From: Methanoregula sp.
GTDB lineage: Archaea > Halobacteriota > Methanomicrobia > Methanomicrobiales > Methanospirillaceae
DNA length: 61,778 nt
Assembly (NCBI GenBank): GCA_026394605.1
Contig: JAPKXY010000028.1
Location: 1 to 61,778 of the forward strand
Reading direction: 5' to 3'
This document shows positions 1-8,023 of the stretch, piece after piece; the first letter of the stretch is position 1, and each line of letters begins with the position of its first letter. The notes below the pieces were generated by a model. The model saw only the letters and a program-made list of their open reading frames with translations. It ran no database searches and was not told where the DNA came from. Both the position numbers and the translations under genes were made by a program.

Positions 1-1
1 C

Positions 2-727
2 GGAGATATGGAGCTTGATGAGGTCCTGTATAACCGTGATGTGATCAACACCAAGCTCCGCGACATCCTTGACCGGGAGACCGACCAGTGGGGTGTCAAG
101 GTCGAGCGTGTCGAGATAAAAGAGGTTGACCCGGTCGAAGCAGTCAAGAGCGCAATGACCGAACAGACCGCGGCGGAGCGTGCACGGCGTGCAGCGATCC
201 TGCGTGCTGATGGTGAGAAACGGTCCGCGATCCTGAAGGCGGAAGGATTGCGACAGAGCATGATTCTCGAAGCCGAAGGGGAGCGGCAGAGCAAGGTGCT
301 CCGTGCCGAGGGTGAGCGGCTCTCCCGGATCCTGCAGGCGCAGGGAGAGGCACAGGGGCTCCGGATTCTCTCGGTCGGTGCTGCACCCCTTGACAAACGG
401 GCAATCACGGTCCTCTCGCTGGACGCATTAAAAGCAATGGCAAACGGGCAGGCAACGAAGATCATCTTCCCGTATGAGATTTCACAGCTGATCCGTCAGG
501 GGGCAAAGTTCCTCGGTGCAACCGAAGAGACTGCAGAAGAGGTCGCAGGACGCCCGGTGATGGACGAGAGCATCCTTGGAGATATCCCGAAACAGGAAGC
601 GGTGGATGCAATCTTAAAAGAGATACAGGACGCGGTACCGAAGGTCTCTGAGGATGAGCTGAAGGACACGAGCAAGCGCAGGCTGCCGATCGATAAGGAG
701 CCGTCCAATCAGCCTGCACCGCAATAA
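2..727 (+). CDS. Stomatin/SPFH-family membrane scaffold protein, C-terminal part (5' truncated)
   Basis: The reading frame is open from the left edge of the window, so the N-terminal membrane segment and most of the SPFH (band 7) core lie outside. Visible are the end of the SPFH domain (WGVKVERVEIKEVDP) and then a long charged helix, roughly residues 50-120, with repeated AEGE(R/K) motifs. That helix is typical of the stomatin coiled coil used for oligomerisation at the membrane. The tail after about residue 180 is acidic and low in complexity. Archaeal stomatins usually pair with an NfeD-type membrane protease. None follows here, so any partner would be upstream. A T10 run just after the stop is the likely terminator. 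Family assignment is firm; the cellular role is inferred. Confidence 0.88.
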   Translation, partial: GDMELDEVLYNRDVINTKLRDILDRETDQWGVKVERVEIKEVDPVEAVKSAMTEQTAAERARRAAILRADGEKRSAILKAEGLRQSMILEAEGERQSKVLRAEGERLSRILQAQGEAQGLRILSVGAAPLDKRAITVLSLDALKAMANGQATKIIFPYEISQLIRQGAKFLGATEETAEEVAGRPVMDESILGDIPKQEAVDAILKEIQDAVPKVSEDELKDTSKRRLPIDKEPSNQPAPQ

Positions 728-738
728 GACCGATCAAC

Positions 739-748
739 TTTTTTTTTT
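739..748 (+). terminator. Oligo-T terminator after the stomatin gene
   Basis: Ten consecutive T residues lie 12 nt after the stomatin stop codon. Oligo-T tracts on the coding strand are the usual intrinsic termination signal in archaea. No strong hairpin precedes it. Confidence 0.55.
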
Positions 749-1055
749 AATTTCATTAAAATCCTCGTAGTGTCGGCATATGCCATCATGGATGGGAACA
801 GATGACGTAATAATCGAGTACTAACATTCGTTTCGCAGAGTAATCCCACCAGCCGGGCACATTGATAATAGGAAAATGTAATCCCGAATGTTATTTTTAT
901 GATTTTTTTTAAAAAAGTGGATCTTTTCGTGGGCCGGAGACATCAATGGTGTGATAGGGCGGACTGAGCCGGGCCTGAATTGGAGGTACGTATCTTTGTT
1001 TCCTGGTTTTTATTAAGAAACCGGCAATATACGTATAGACTGGTGAAAATTCAGC
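749..1055. other. Intergenic region, AT-rich, no gene seen
   Basis: About 300 nt between the stomatin terminator and the next gene. I find no convincing ORF or structured RNA. The last 50 nt hold AT-rich stretches (TTTTTATTAAG near 1006-1016 and ATATACGTATA near 1027-1037) that could be a TATA box for the membrane protein gene starting at 1056. Confidence 0.4.
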
Positions 1056-1688
1056 ATGACAACAGGTGTTGAAAAACAGTTCAGTGACGAACTTACAAGC
1101 TTCTTTGTCCTGATCCTCCTGAATATAGCATTCGGTGCATTGGTCATGGCGTTTGGGCTGCAGGTCATCATCACGTCCGCACTGGCAGTGGCAGGAGGGC
1201 AAACCTCCGATGTGCTTCCGGTAATCCGGGTTGCGGTCGGTGTGGCCGGTGTGGTGCTCGGAATCTCGTGGCTCCGCTCGAGCATAAAGATTATGCGAGG
1301 GTTAAAAGGGATCCGCAGGGAGTACAGGAATCGTGCAGCGCCTGTATCTGATGAGACTGTTACCGGGTGGATTGTCGAAATGATGGCACACTACCGGGAG
1401 AACCGGAGTACGATCCGGTGGATGACCGTTATCTGTTCGATCGGTGGCTGCATCTATCTCGCTCTGGGTATCGTAAACATCGTCCAAGGCATCTCTACAG
1501 GAGCATCGCCCGGAGGCATGGTGATGCTGGGCATCTCCCTCCTCGCCGCAGGGATCAACCTGACCATCGGGATCGTGACCCTCCACTTCTCCACGTGGTT
1601 CCGCAGATATTCCGCATTGTGGGACCGCAGGCTGGCGGAAGCGTTGCAGTCAGAGGATTCCCTTCGAAGTGCCATGGAGCAGGGGTGA
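1056..1688 (+). CDS. Hypothetical membrane protein with four predicted TM segments
   Basis: I do not recognise a named family. The 210-residue protein has four hydrophobic stretches at about 15-45, 50-75, 122-146 and 150-177. A basic, Arg-rich loop (residues about 75-120, with MRGLKGIRREYRNR) lies between the second and third, which suggests that this loop is cytosolic. There is no signal peptide or catalytic motif. The stop codon is 2 nt before the start of a small winged-helix gene, so the two are probably co-transcribed. A pairing of a small membrane protein with a one-domain HTH regulator is common in methanogens and suggests an autoregulated membrane function, but that is inference. Confidence 0.75.
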   Translation: MTTGVEKQFSDELTSFFVLILLNIAFGALVMAFGLQVIITSALAVAGGQTSDVLPVIRVAVGVAGVVLGISWLRSSIKIMRGLKGIRREYRNRAAPVSDETVTGWIVEMMAHYRENRSTIRWMTVICSIGGCIYLALGIVNIVQGISTGASPGGMVMLGISLLAAGINLTIGIVTLHFSTWFRRYSALWDRRLAEALQSEDSLRSAMEQG

Positions 1689-1690
1689 CT

Positions 1691-1989
1691 ATGACCGGCA
1701 GGAGGAGCACCTATGAGATCTACTGGGAGATCCTTGTCTTCTGTAAAACCCCCAAATTGTTTACCGGTATCATCAGCCGCTGCGATCTCAATTCGAAGAC
1801 CGGGCAGGGATATCTCGGGTTCCTGGCAGGCAAAGGATACCTTTTGTAATAAAGGATGAGGAAAGGACGACGTATATCGCGACAGAAAAGGTTGCTGAAT
1901 ATATCGCGCTCTTTTCCCGGCTGTTCCGGTCGCTGTTTGATGAAATACCGGGATTTAAGTTGTGGGGCGGCGCGGACAGCAGATACTGA
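1691..1989 (+). pseudogene. Winged-helix transcriptional regulator (HTH_45-like), frameshifted
   Basis: The ORF from 1691 stops after 52 residues at 1849, but the protein continues in another frame. Part 1 ends FLAGKGYLL and part 2, read from 1846, begins VIKDEERTTYIATEKV and runs to a stop at 1989. Joined, they give about 99 residues with the layout of archaeal one-domain winged-helix regulators: helix 1 YEIYWEIL, recognition region DLNSKTGQGYLGFL, wing KGYL...DEERTTYIAT, and a C-terminal helix likely to dimerise. One extra T in the run at 1842-1845 restores the frame. The cause may be a real mutation, programmed slippage, or a homopolymer sequencing error. It follows the membrane protein gene by 2 nt. 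Confidence 0.72.
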
Positions 1990-2308
1990 TAGAAATAGGG
2001 AGAACGGGGCGGCATAACGGCACGGTGATTTTGAAAGTCAACTCCATACATACTGCAGAACTGTTGTCGATTTTGAAAAACTTTCTATGAATCCCCCGAT
2101 AGATATTTTTTGCATTAATTCGCAGTTAACACTGTATTATTTAAAAAAATTACGCCAGTGAAAGCCCAGTTCTCGATTTTACTGGATACGTTACGATTTC
2201 TCATGATTTCCAACTTTAATGTAATGCCGTAGTGTTGTGAATATTGTAAATGAAACAAAGATCACGGAGTTTATAGGGGGACAAATCATTCTAAAAGTAA
2301 GGTGAGGT
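1990..2308. other. AT-rich intergenic region containing one copy of a 27-bp direct repeat
   Basis: About 320 nt without a supported gene, more AT-rich than the flanking housekeeping DNA. The only structured feature I see is the repeat copy at 2123-2149, which recurs 1 kb downstream. The sequence before 2309 contains GTAAGGTGAGGT, a plausible ribosome binding region for the next gene. Confidence 0.45.
2123..2149. repeat. 27-bp direct repeat, copy 1
   Basis: This segment (core AACACTGTATTATTTAAA) recurs at 3139-3165 in the same orientation with a single mismatch (GTTAAC here, GTCAAC there). The pair brackets a small accessory ORF and a TPR gene. It contains a TATA-like TATTATTTAAA core, so it could be a duplicated promoter rather than an attachment site. 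Confidence 0.7.
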
Positions 2309-2569
2309 ATGGTCGAACAGATCATTAACGGATTGAGGTATGACACGGAAAAATCCACGTTGATTGCGTCATCAAAAGACGGCGCGAAACATCTCTACCA
2401 GACAAAGAAAAGACGATTCTTCCTATACTTCGAACGCCCAGGTCAAAGTACTGTCGCACCCTATCTTGAGGCAATATCTGCGGCGAGGGCAAAAAAGGAG
2501 TATGGGTCAATGCCGAAACAGATTGTTCCTTGGAACAAAGTGTTCGGTGGCAAAATAGAGGATGCGTAA
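2309..2569 (+). CDS. Small accessory protein of unknown function
   Basis: The product is 86 residues and resembles a widespread but uncharacterised small family with the pattern NG..YDTE...LIAS....LY.TKK..FFLYF (residues 8-42), often seen in accessory regions. The protein is basic and soluble, with no signal peptide. A purine-rich GTGAGG sequence before the ATG supports the start. It stands alone between the two copies of a 27-bp direct repeat and runs convergent with the TPR gene. Function is unknown; I name the family pattern from memory only. Confidence 0.65.
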   Translation: MVEQIINGLRYDTEKSTLIASSKDGAKHLYQTKKRRFFLYFERPGQSTVAPYLEAISAARAKKEYGSMPKQIVPWNKVFGGKIEDA

Positions 2570-2626
2570 TCAGATGGAAATCGCTCCGCACTCCGCCATT
2601 CTCGATTGCACGCCGTTTATTCAACC

Positions 2627-3148
2627 TTATACCCGCAATTGAGACTGCGCCGAATGTGAATCTGTTTTTCCCGTATCACTATCCTGTGCCATTTTCCGAA
2701 CAATCAACGCACGCTGGGACTGTGCCGCTTTATCTCGTGGATTCAACTTGAGGACTTTATCGAGGGCGCGGAGTGCCTCGGTATCTTTTCCGAGATGCAC
2801 GAGTGCCAGACTCTTATTGAACCATGCATTTGTGAATTCAGGATTGATGTCGGTTGCCTGACCGAATGGGTTCAGTGCCTCGCGGTATTCTCCTTGCCTG
2901 AATCGGATGATCCCGATATTATTCCAGACAATGGCATTGTTGGAATCGGTTTTAAGAAGTGCGTGGAATATATCGAGTGCCTCGTCCAATTGACCCTGTT
3001 CCACAAGTTCAATTGCCTCACTGAACAAGTCGGGGGCGTCGGGTATATTGAGAGTGTTGTGGGAGAGGGAGAATGAACATTGTGATTGGGTGGAATATAA
3101 CGAGAAAATGAGAATGGGGAATTGAACTAAAAAACACACAGTCAACAC
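2627..3148 (-). CDS. Tetratricopeptide-repeat (TPR) protein
   Basis: Three TPR units occupy about residues 36-140: DLFSEAIELVEQGQLDEAL, then AIVWNNIGIIRFRQGEYREA, then AWFNKSLALVHLGKDTEALR. Each has the usual W/L-G-Y-A-P spacing (for example ...LNPRDKA). Such repeats bind partner proteins; no enzymatic domain is attached. The start is uncertain. Reading from the GTG at 3148 gives a hydrophobic N-terminus (VCFLVQFPILIFSLYS), but that stretch overlaps the copy of the direct repeat, and there is no ATG until the repeats begin. The tail of about 20 residues is polar and Ser/Gln-rich. Confidence 0.75.
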   Translation of the reverse strand: MLTVCFLVQFPILIFSLYSTQSQCSFSLSHNTLNIPDAPDLFSEAIELVEQGQLDEALDIFHALLKTDSNNAIVWNNIGIIRFRQGEYREALNPFGQATDINPEFTNAWFNKSLALVHLGKDTEALRALDKVLKLNPRDKAAQSQRALIVRKMAQDSDTGKTDSHSAQSQLRV

Positions 3149-3165
3149 TGTATTATTTAAAAAAA
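3139..3165. repeat. 27-bp direct repeat, copy 2
   Basis: Second copy of the segment at 2123-2149, same orientation, one mismatch, followed by a longer A run. Read on the minus strand it gives TTTAAATAATA, a TATA-like box placed right at the 5' end of the TPR gene. Confidence 0.7.
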
Positions 3166-3237
3166 AAGGCGCTGTCCCGCTTGTTGTGCTGGGGGCGAAA
3201 CATCATTATGCACCCTGCAAGATAAACGGAGATAACA

Positions 3238-4176
3238 GTGCGAGGCGATGTAATGGCCAACAACCATCAAATCCGGGTTCCACTTGACGTACCGCCTGAA
3301 ACACGGGCTGTGTTTGAACAGAATTTCAGGAGCATGACTCACGGCACCGGGCGCCTGATGCTTTTTGCTGGCGACCAGAAGGTAGAGCACCTCAACGACG
3401 ACTTTTCCGGTCCCGGTATCCACCCTGATGACAGCGACCCGGAACACCTTTTCCGCATCGCATCGCAGGCAAGGATTGGAGTCTTTGCCACCCAGCTCGG
3501 GCTCATCGCGCGGTATGGAGAGGAGTACCCGGCCATACCGTACCTTGTCAAACTGAACGGGAAAACCAACCTCATTGCTCCTGAGCAGCAAGACCCCCTC
3601 AGCACCTGCTGGTATTCCGTGCCTGAAATAGTTGCGTTCCAAAAACGGTCCCATCTTTCAATTCATGGCGTCGGCTACACGGTTTATCCAGGCAGCGTAT
3701 ACGAGCACAAGATGCTCCGTGAGGCGGCGCAGATCGTCTTGCAGGCACACGAACACGGGCTTGTAGCCGTACTCTGGATGTATCCCCGGGGAAAGTACGT
3801 GAAGAACGAGAAAGATCCCCACCTTAGTGCCGGCGCCTGCGGGATTGCCGCATGCCTCGGGAGCGATTTTGTAAAAATAAATGCTCCAAAACAAGCAGGA
3901 GGGTCGTCTGCCATGCTGCTCAAAGAGGCAGTGCTTGCCGCAGGACTGACAGGGGTAATCTGCGCGGGGGGAACAGCTATGGACCCTGTCACATTCCTGC
4001 ATGAACTCCATGAGCAGATTCACATTGGAGGAGCATCGGGAAATGCCACCGGGCGGAACATTCATCAGAGAGCCCTGCCAGAAGCGATCCGGTTGTGCAA
4101 CGCGATTTCGGCACTGACATTTGATAACGCAGATATGAAATCTGCACTCGAGATCTTTTTGGGGAAACGGGCATGA
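3238..4176 (+). CDS. Class I fructose-bisphosphate aldolase (archaeal DhnA/FbaB type)
   Basis: The 312-residue TIM-barrel protein matches the archaeal class I aldolase family, which cleaves or forms fructose 1,6-bisphosphate through a Schiff-base lysine. Visible landmarks are LMLFAGDQKVEHLNDD near residue 40, YLVKLNGKTNL near 105, VLWMYPRGKYV near 180, and GSDFVKINAPKQ, in which Lys213 is the likely Schiff-base residue. GGTAMD near 245 is the phosphate-binding loop. The GTG at 3238 has GGAGAT about 6 nt upstream; the ATG at 3253 is an alternative. The stop overlaps the phosphofructokinase start by 4 nt, so the two enzymes of adjacent sugar-phosphate steps are translationally coupled. Confidence 0.85.
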   Translation: MRGDVMANNHQIRVPLDVPPETRAVFEQNFRSMTHGTGRLMLFAGDQKVEHLNDDFSGPGIHPDDSDPEHLFRIASQARIGVFATQLGLIARYGEEYPAIPYLVKLNGKTNLIAPEQQDPLSTCWYSVPEIVAFQKRSHLSIHGVGYTVYPGSVYEHKMLREAAQIVLQAHEHGLVAVLWMYPRGKYVKNEKDPHLSAGACGIAACLGSDFVKINAPKQAGGSSAMLLKEAVLAAGLTGVICAGGTAMDPVTFLHELHEQIHIGGASGNATGRNIHQRALPEAIRLCNAISALTFDNADMKSALEIFLGKRA

Positions 4177-5216
4177 AAAAAACGATCGGTGTTCTCACCG
4201 GAGGCGGGGACTGCCCGGGACTCAATGCGGTGATCAGGGCCGTTGTGCGCTGTGGGTTGCGGTACGGGTTCAAGACAAAGGGCATCCGCAACGGGTGGCA
4301 GGGACTCATAGAAGGTGAAGTTGAAACGCTTACGGATTTTTCCGTTTCCGGTATCATTTCCCGGGGGGGCACTGTTCTTGGCACCTCGCGGACGGATCCG
4401 CTTAAGAACCCTGCGGATTTTGAGAAGATCCGCAATACGATGAAACGATTTAACATCGATGCTCTCGTGGTTGTTGGCGGCAATGGGACGCTTGCCGCGG
4501 CGCACGATATCGCCACTCTCGGCATTCCCCTTGTCGGGGTTCCCAAGACCATTGACAATGATATCCCGGAAACCGACATGACAATCGGGTTTGACACCGC
4601 TGTATCGATCGTGACCGAGGCGATCGACCGGCTCCATACCACCGCAGAATCCCACCACCGTATCATGGTCGTCCAGGTAATGGGTCGTCAGGTCGGCTGG
4701 ATCGCGCTCAAGGCCGGGATTGCCGGCGGGGCAGATGAGATCCTGATCCCGGAAGTGCATGTTACGATCGATGACGTGTGCCTGAATCTTAAAGCGCGCT
4801 ATGCGGCAGGGAAAAAATTCTCCATCGTGGTCATTGCCGAGGGGACGCCGCTTCAGGATATCGGGGATTATCCGGTTCCTGAATGTGACCGTGACGAGTG
4901 CGGGCACGAGAAATTTGTTGGTGCGGGGAACCTCCTTGGCAGGGAACTGGAGCGACGGCTTGGTATTGAAACGAGGGTGACGAATCTGGGCCACGTCCAG
5001 CGCGGCGGGACACCAACGGCATTCGACCGGGTTCTTGCCACCCGGTTTGGAGTTGCCGCTGTTGAACAGATCAGGATGGGCAACTTCGGCACCATGGTGG
5101 CATTGCAGAGCGCTCAAATTGTAACAGTCCCGCTGGAATCCATTGTTCACCGGTTGAAGCTGGTGGAACCTGAACTCTATACGGTCGCAAAGACGGTGAT
5201 AGGTGGCAAACGATAA
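4173..5216 (+). CDS. 6-phosphofructokinase, PfkA superfamily (probably ATP-type group III)
   Basis: This enzyme phosphorylates fructose 6-phosphate to the 1,6-bisphosphate. Residues 10-16 are the GGGDCPG nucleotide loop, 102-106 GGNGT, 124-130 PKTIDND with catalytic Asp128, and 170-176 MGRQVGW. At 347 residues it is the usual length. Gly105 at the position of E. coli Gly104 suggests ATP rather than pyrophosphate, while Lys125 in PKTIDND is shared with PPi enzymes and with the mixed group III ATP enzymes, so the donor should be tested. Most archaea use ADP-dependent kinases of an unrelated fold, which makes a PfkA here notable. It overlaps the aldolase gene by 4 nt (ATGA). Confidence 0.88.
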   Translation: MKKTIGVLTGGGDCPGLNAVIRAVVRCGLRYGFKTKGIRNGWQGLIEGEVETLTDFSVSGIISRGGTVLGTSRTDPLKNPADFEKIRNTMKRFNIDALVVVGGNGTLAAAHDIATLGIPLVGVPKTIDNDIPETDMTIGFDTAVSIVTEAIDRLHTTAESHHRIMVVQVMGRQVGWIALKAGIAGGADEILIPEVHVTIDDVCLNLKARYAAGKKFSIVVIAEGTPLQDIGDYPVPECDRDECGHEKFVGAGNLLGRELERRLGIETRVTNLGHVQRGGTPTAFDRVLATRFGVAAVEQIRMGNFGTMVALQSAQIVTVPLESIVHRLKLVEPELYTVAKTVIGGKR

Positions 5217-5275
5217 CCAGTGTGCAAAAAAGGTATTCTCATGCACAATGCATCCTGTGAAACAGTGGGATCCGG

Positions 5276-5283
5276 GTTTTTTT
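5276..5283 (+). terminator. Oligo-T tract after phosphofructokinase
   Basis: A run of seven T residues in the 65-nt gap between the convergent phosphofructokinase and site-2 protease genes. It is a plausible terminator for the aldolase-phosphofructokinase operon. Confidence 0.4.
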
Positions 5284-6589
5284 AGCTATGCAATAAAAGC
5301 GGCAGGGTAAAAACCGTTACAAGCACAAAGAGCACCAGGAAACTTACCGCACTCACCACATGGCTAGCATATTTTGAAAGCCCCCCTCGCTCCATTAACC
5401 GGTCCACACCTTCCTTGAGGATATAACCCCCGTCAAGAGGTACCATGGGCAGTGCGTTGCACAGGCCAACTCCGATATTGAACCAGGCGCACCAGAACAG
5501 GATCTGGACGAAAAACCAGTATTGCGGGAACGGGACATTCCACGAAACCATATCGGTGGTGTCGTTGATCAGGATGATGAAATGCTGCCACTGGAGCGGG
5601 TTGATGATAATCTCGATGGGGATCGCCATCATAAAAAGAATACCCCATGGATTTCCAATGCGGTCAAAAACACCCTTTACTGCCGGTGCATCATAGTACG
5701 CCACACCCATAAACCCACTGGTTCTGGTTTGTGCACCGGGTGATTCCGGCCAGCGGCTTAAGGTAAGAGCAAAGATTGATCTTTTCTGGTCTTTTTCGAT
5801 CTCCAGTGTGACGGTATCCCCGGGTTTTGTATTGTTGAGAACCGTGGAAACCTGATCCCGTGTCGTTACTTCAATGCCATTAACGCTGCGGATGATAGAG
5901 TCAGAAGGGATGCCTGCAGTGGCAGCAGGGTAATCCTTGTATATAGATTTTATTAAGGGGAGCTGTACAGGCCCCGCCATGCCAAGCAGGAAAAACAAGA
6001 GTCCGAAACATATCAGTCCGACAACAATATTGTTGGTGATCCCTGCCCCCAGCATTCGGATTTTAGCCACTCCTTTTGTTTTCTCAAAATCCTCTTCATC
6101 AGGTTCGACAAACGCACCGATGGGGATGACAAGGAAAAGAATGCCGATGAATTTTACCCTTATGTTCTCTACCCGCGAAAGAATGGCATGGCCGAATTCA
6201 TGGATGATGAGTGTCAGTATAAAGGCAAACCATACAGCAAATGTAAACGGGATAAACTGGTTGACTCCGGGGATGGCAAGGACATTCCGGAGCTCATTTA
6301 CTGCTGTTGGCGGCGGTTGTTCAACAATATTGTACTGCAGTGAAAACAGGAGCATGCCCACCATCGCAACGGATACCAGAACGACGATGACAGCCCCGAG
6401 CGTACCGTACATCCGGAGAAATGTGCGGATGCGGGTGAACCTGTCAAAAACTCCCACTCTCCGGCATCTGATCGCCATGATCGGACCGTAAAAAATGATA
6501 TGATCTTCCCAGAGATTCTTTTTGTAGATATACAATGCTATGATGCCGTACAGGGCGGCAAGGACAAGCAGGAGGAGGATCCAGTCCAT
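5282..6589 (-). CDS. Site-2 protease family (M50) intramembrane metalloprotease with PDZ domain
   Basis: A 435-residue polytopic membrane zinc protease that cuts substrates within or near the membrane. The zinc motif HEFGH is at residues 130-134 inside a TM helix, and the second active-site element NALPMVPLDGG, whose Asp is the third zinc ligand, lies near residue 380. Between them, about residues 208-275 (PAATAGIPSDSIIRSVNGIE) form a PDZ domain that gates or recruits substrate. Hydrophobic segments occur at 2-21, 60-83, 115-135, 140-165, 180-205 and near the C-terminus. The M50-PDZ-M50 layout is the RseP/S2P type. The substrate is unknown and no anti-sigma-like gene is adjacent. Confidence 0.88.
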   Translation of the reverse strand: MDWILLLLVLAALYGIIALYIYKKNLWEDHIIFYGPIMAIRCRRVGVFDRFTRIRTFLRMYGTLGAVIVVLVSVAMVGMLLFSLQYNIVEQPPPTAVNELRNVLAIPGVNQFIPFTFAVWFAFILTLIIHEFGHAILSRVENIRVKFIGILFLVIPIGAFVEPDEEDFEKTKGVAKIRMLGAGITNNIVVGLICFGLLFFLLGMAGPVQLPLIKSIYKDYPAATAGIPSDSIIRSVNGIEVTTRDQVSTVLNNTKPGDTVTLEIEKDQKRSIFALTLSRWPESPGAQTRTSGFMGVAYYDAPAVKGVFDRIGNPWGILFMMAIPIEIIINPLQWQHFIILINDTTDMVSWNVPFPQYWFFVQILFWCAWFNIGVGLCNALPMVPLDGGYILKEGVDRLMERGGLSKYASHVVSAVSFLVLFVLVTVFTLPLLLHS

Positions 6590-6661
6590 TCATAATTCAT
6601 GGCATGGGGGATCAGATAAAGCAATGGCTCAGTGCAGTCCGACATTAAAAACAGGCATATT

Positions 6662-7303
6662 TTAGAAGAATTCCGTAAGGCTGCTCTGCGCTTTGGTAAC
6701 GAGCATCGCGCTCACCGTTTTCCAGCTCTTCCGGGCAATGGATGGAGGGTCGTTGTGGGATTTTATATAGGCGGAGAGAAACGCGATGGTGACAGGATCA
6801 GCGGGGTAGCCGCTCCCGATGTCGCCGAACTGTTTTGACAGGTTCTTGATCTCGCGATCGCGGGTAACCTTTGCAATGATGCTTGCGGCGGAAACGACCT
6901 TGAATGTCTGATCCGCATGATGTTCCGACACGACCTCGCAGGAACTATCAAGGTGGTTTTTAACCATTTCGGCATAGCGGGACGGGTTCACATCGCAGGC
7001 ATCGACATACGCAATGTCGGGTGCGATCTTATTGATGACCTCTGCATGCGCCCTGGCGACGCACTCGTTCATCGTCATTTCCTTTCGCACTGCGTCGATC
7101 GCCTGAGCGTCCAGGATGACAGTTGCCACCCTGCACCGCTTCCTGATGATGGCCGCGAGACGCTCCCGCTCCTTGGGCGACAGGAGTTTTGAGTCCTTAA
7201 CATTCATATCTGAAAAAATGTCTTCAGAACGGGCGCCCACCGCTGCAACCACCATCGGACCCAGCACCGAGCCTTTGCCCGCTTCGTCGACTCCGCAGAT
7301 CAC
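6662..7303 (-). CDS. rnhB: Ribonuclease HII
   Basis: RNase HII cuts RNA in RNA-DNA hybrids and excises misincorporated ribonucleotides during replication. The N-terminus CGVDEAGKGSVLGPMVVAAV carries the catalytic Asp6 and Glu7. A further acidic ligand is in YVDACDVNPSRY near residue 100, and a fourth in the ASIIAKVTRD segment near 140 (family pattern ASI.AKV.RD). The 213-residue length is normal for the archaeal enzyme. It is divergent from the TrkA gene with only 54 nt between the starts, so the promoters overlap. Confidence 0.95.
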   Translation of the reverse strand: MICGVDEAGKGSVLGPMVVAAVGARSEDIFSDMNVKDSKLLSPKERERLAAIIRKRCRVATVILDAQAIDAVRKEMTMNECVARAHAEVINKIAPDIAYVDACDVNPSRYAEMVKNHLDSSCEVVSEHHADQTFKVVSAASIIAKVTRDREIKNLSKQFGDIGSGYPADPVTIAFLSAYIKSHNDPPSIARKSWKTVSAMLVTKAQSSLTEFF

Positions 7304-7357
7304 ACTCAGATGTTCATGCGCAAATTATTTCAATGGCAATGGAAGTAACCAGTAGTT

Positions 7358-8023
7358 ATGTACATAGTCATCGTGGGTCTGGGCGGAATCGGAAGGAGTC
7401 TCATTGGGCAGGCAGTCGAACACGGCAGCAATGTCGTCGTCATCGATCAGGATGAAATGCGCTGCAGTGATATTCTTGAACACCACGATGTGCTGGCAAT
7501 TACGGGCAATGCGACGGACAAATCAGTTCTCGAAGAGGCTGGGATCGATCGTGCCGATGCATTTGTCGCGACAACGAGTGACGATTCCGTCAACCTGATG
7601 GCATGCTGGCTGGCAAAAAAGTTCCGGGTACCGCGGGTCGTTGCGATCGTCAACCAGAAAACCCACTCGGATTTTTTCAAGGAGGTGGGTGTCCATATCA
7701 GCGAGAACCCCGATGAACTCGTGGCTTCACGGCTCTATTACTGGGCAGAGAACCCGCATCTCCAGCAGCTCGCCCAGATCCCTGGTGGCACCATCTTTGA
7801 GATCGTCGCCGAACAGGGGGCGCCCATTGTTGGTCATGAGATCCGCGAGCTCAAGGTCAAGGACTTTGTTTTCATCGCGATCCGCAGGGCAGACGCCGAA
7901 CTTATCATCCCGAGCGGCAATATCACGATCCATGCTGGTGACATCTTCACCGTATTCACCAAAAAAGAAGCGGAAGATGACTGCCTGCGGCTATTGAACA
8001 AACAGCTCAAACCGTCAACGTAG
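7358..8023 (+). CDS. TrkA-type potassium transport regulatory protein (RCK_N + RCK_C)
   Basis: The soluble 221-residue protein has a Rossmann RCK_N/TrkA-N domain ([18 protein letters not shown], then acidic IDQDE at the end of the second strand, which binds NAD(H) or ATP) in residues 1-120 and a TrkA-C domain at about 140-215 ([20 protein letters not shown]). Such proteins form gating rings on Trk/Ktr potassium transporters or channels. No transporter gene lies beside it here. The C-terminus overlaps the convergent geranylgeranyl reductase gene by 9 nt. Confidence 0.9.
   Translation: MYIVIVGLGGIGRSLIGQAVEHGSNVVVIDQDEMRCSDILEHHDVLAITGNATDKSVLEEAGIDRADAFVATTSDDSVNLMACWLAKKFRVPRVVAIVNQKTHSDFFKEVGVHISENPDELVASRLYYWAENPHLQQLAQIPGGTIFEIVAEQGAPIVGHEIRELKVKDFVFIAIRRADAELIIPSGNITIHAGDIFTVFTKKEAEDDCLRLLNKQLKPST

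Noticed and set aside
4065-5246. A 393-codon minus-strand ORF opposite phosphofructokinase
   Set aside because: It mirrors the GC-rich third positions of a clear PfkA gene, has no family-like motif and no start signal. It is an antisense shadow.
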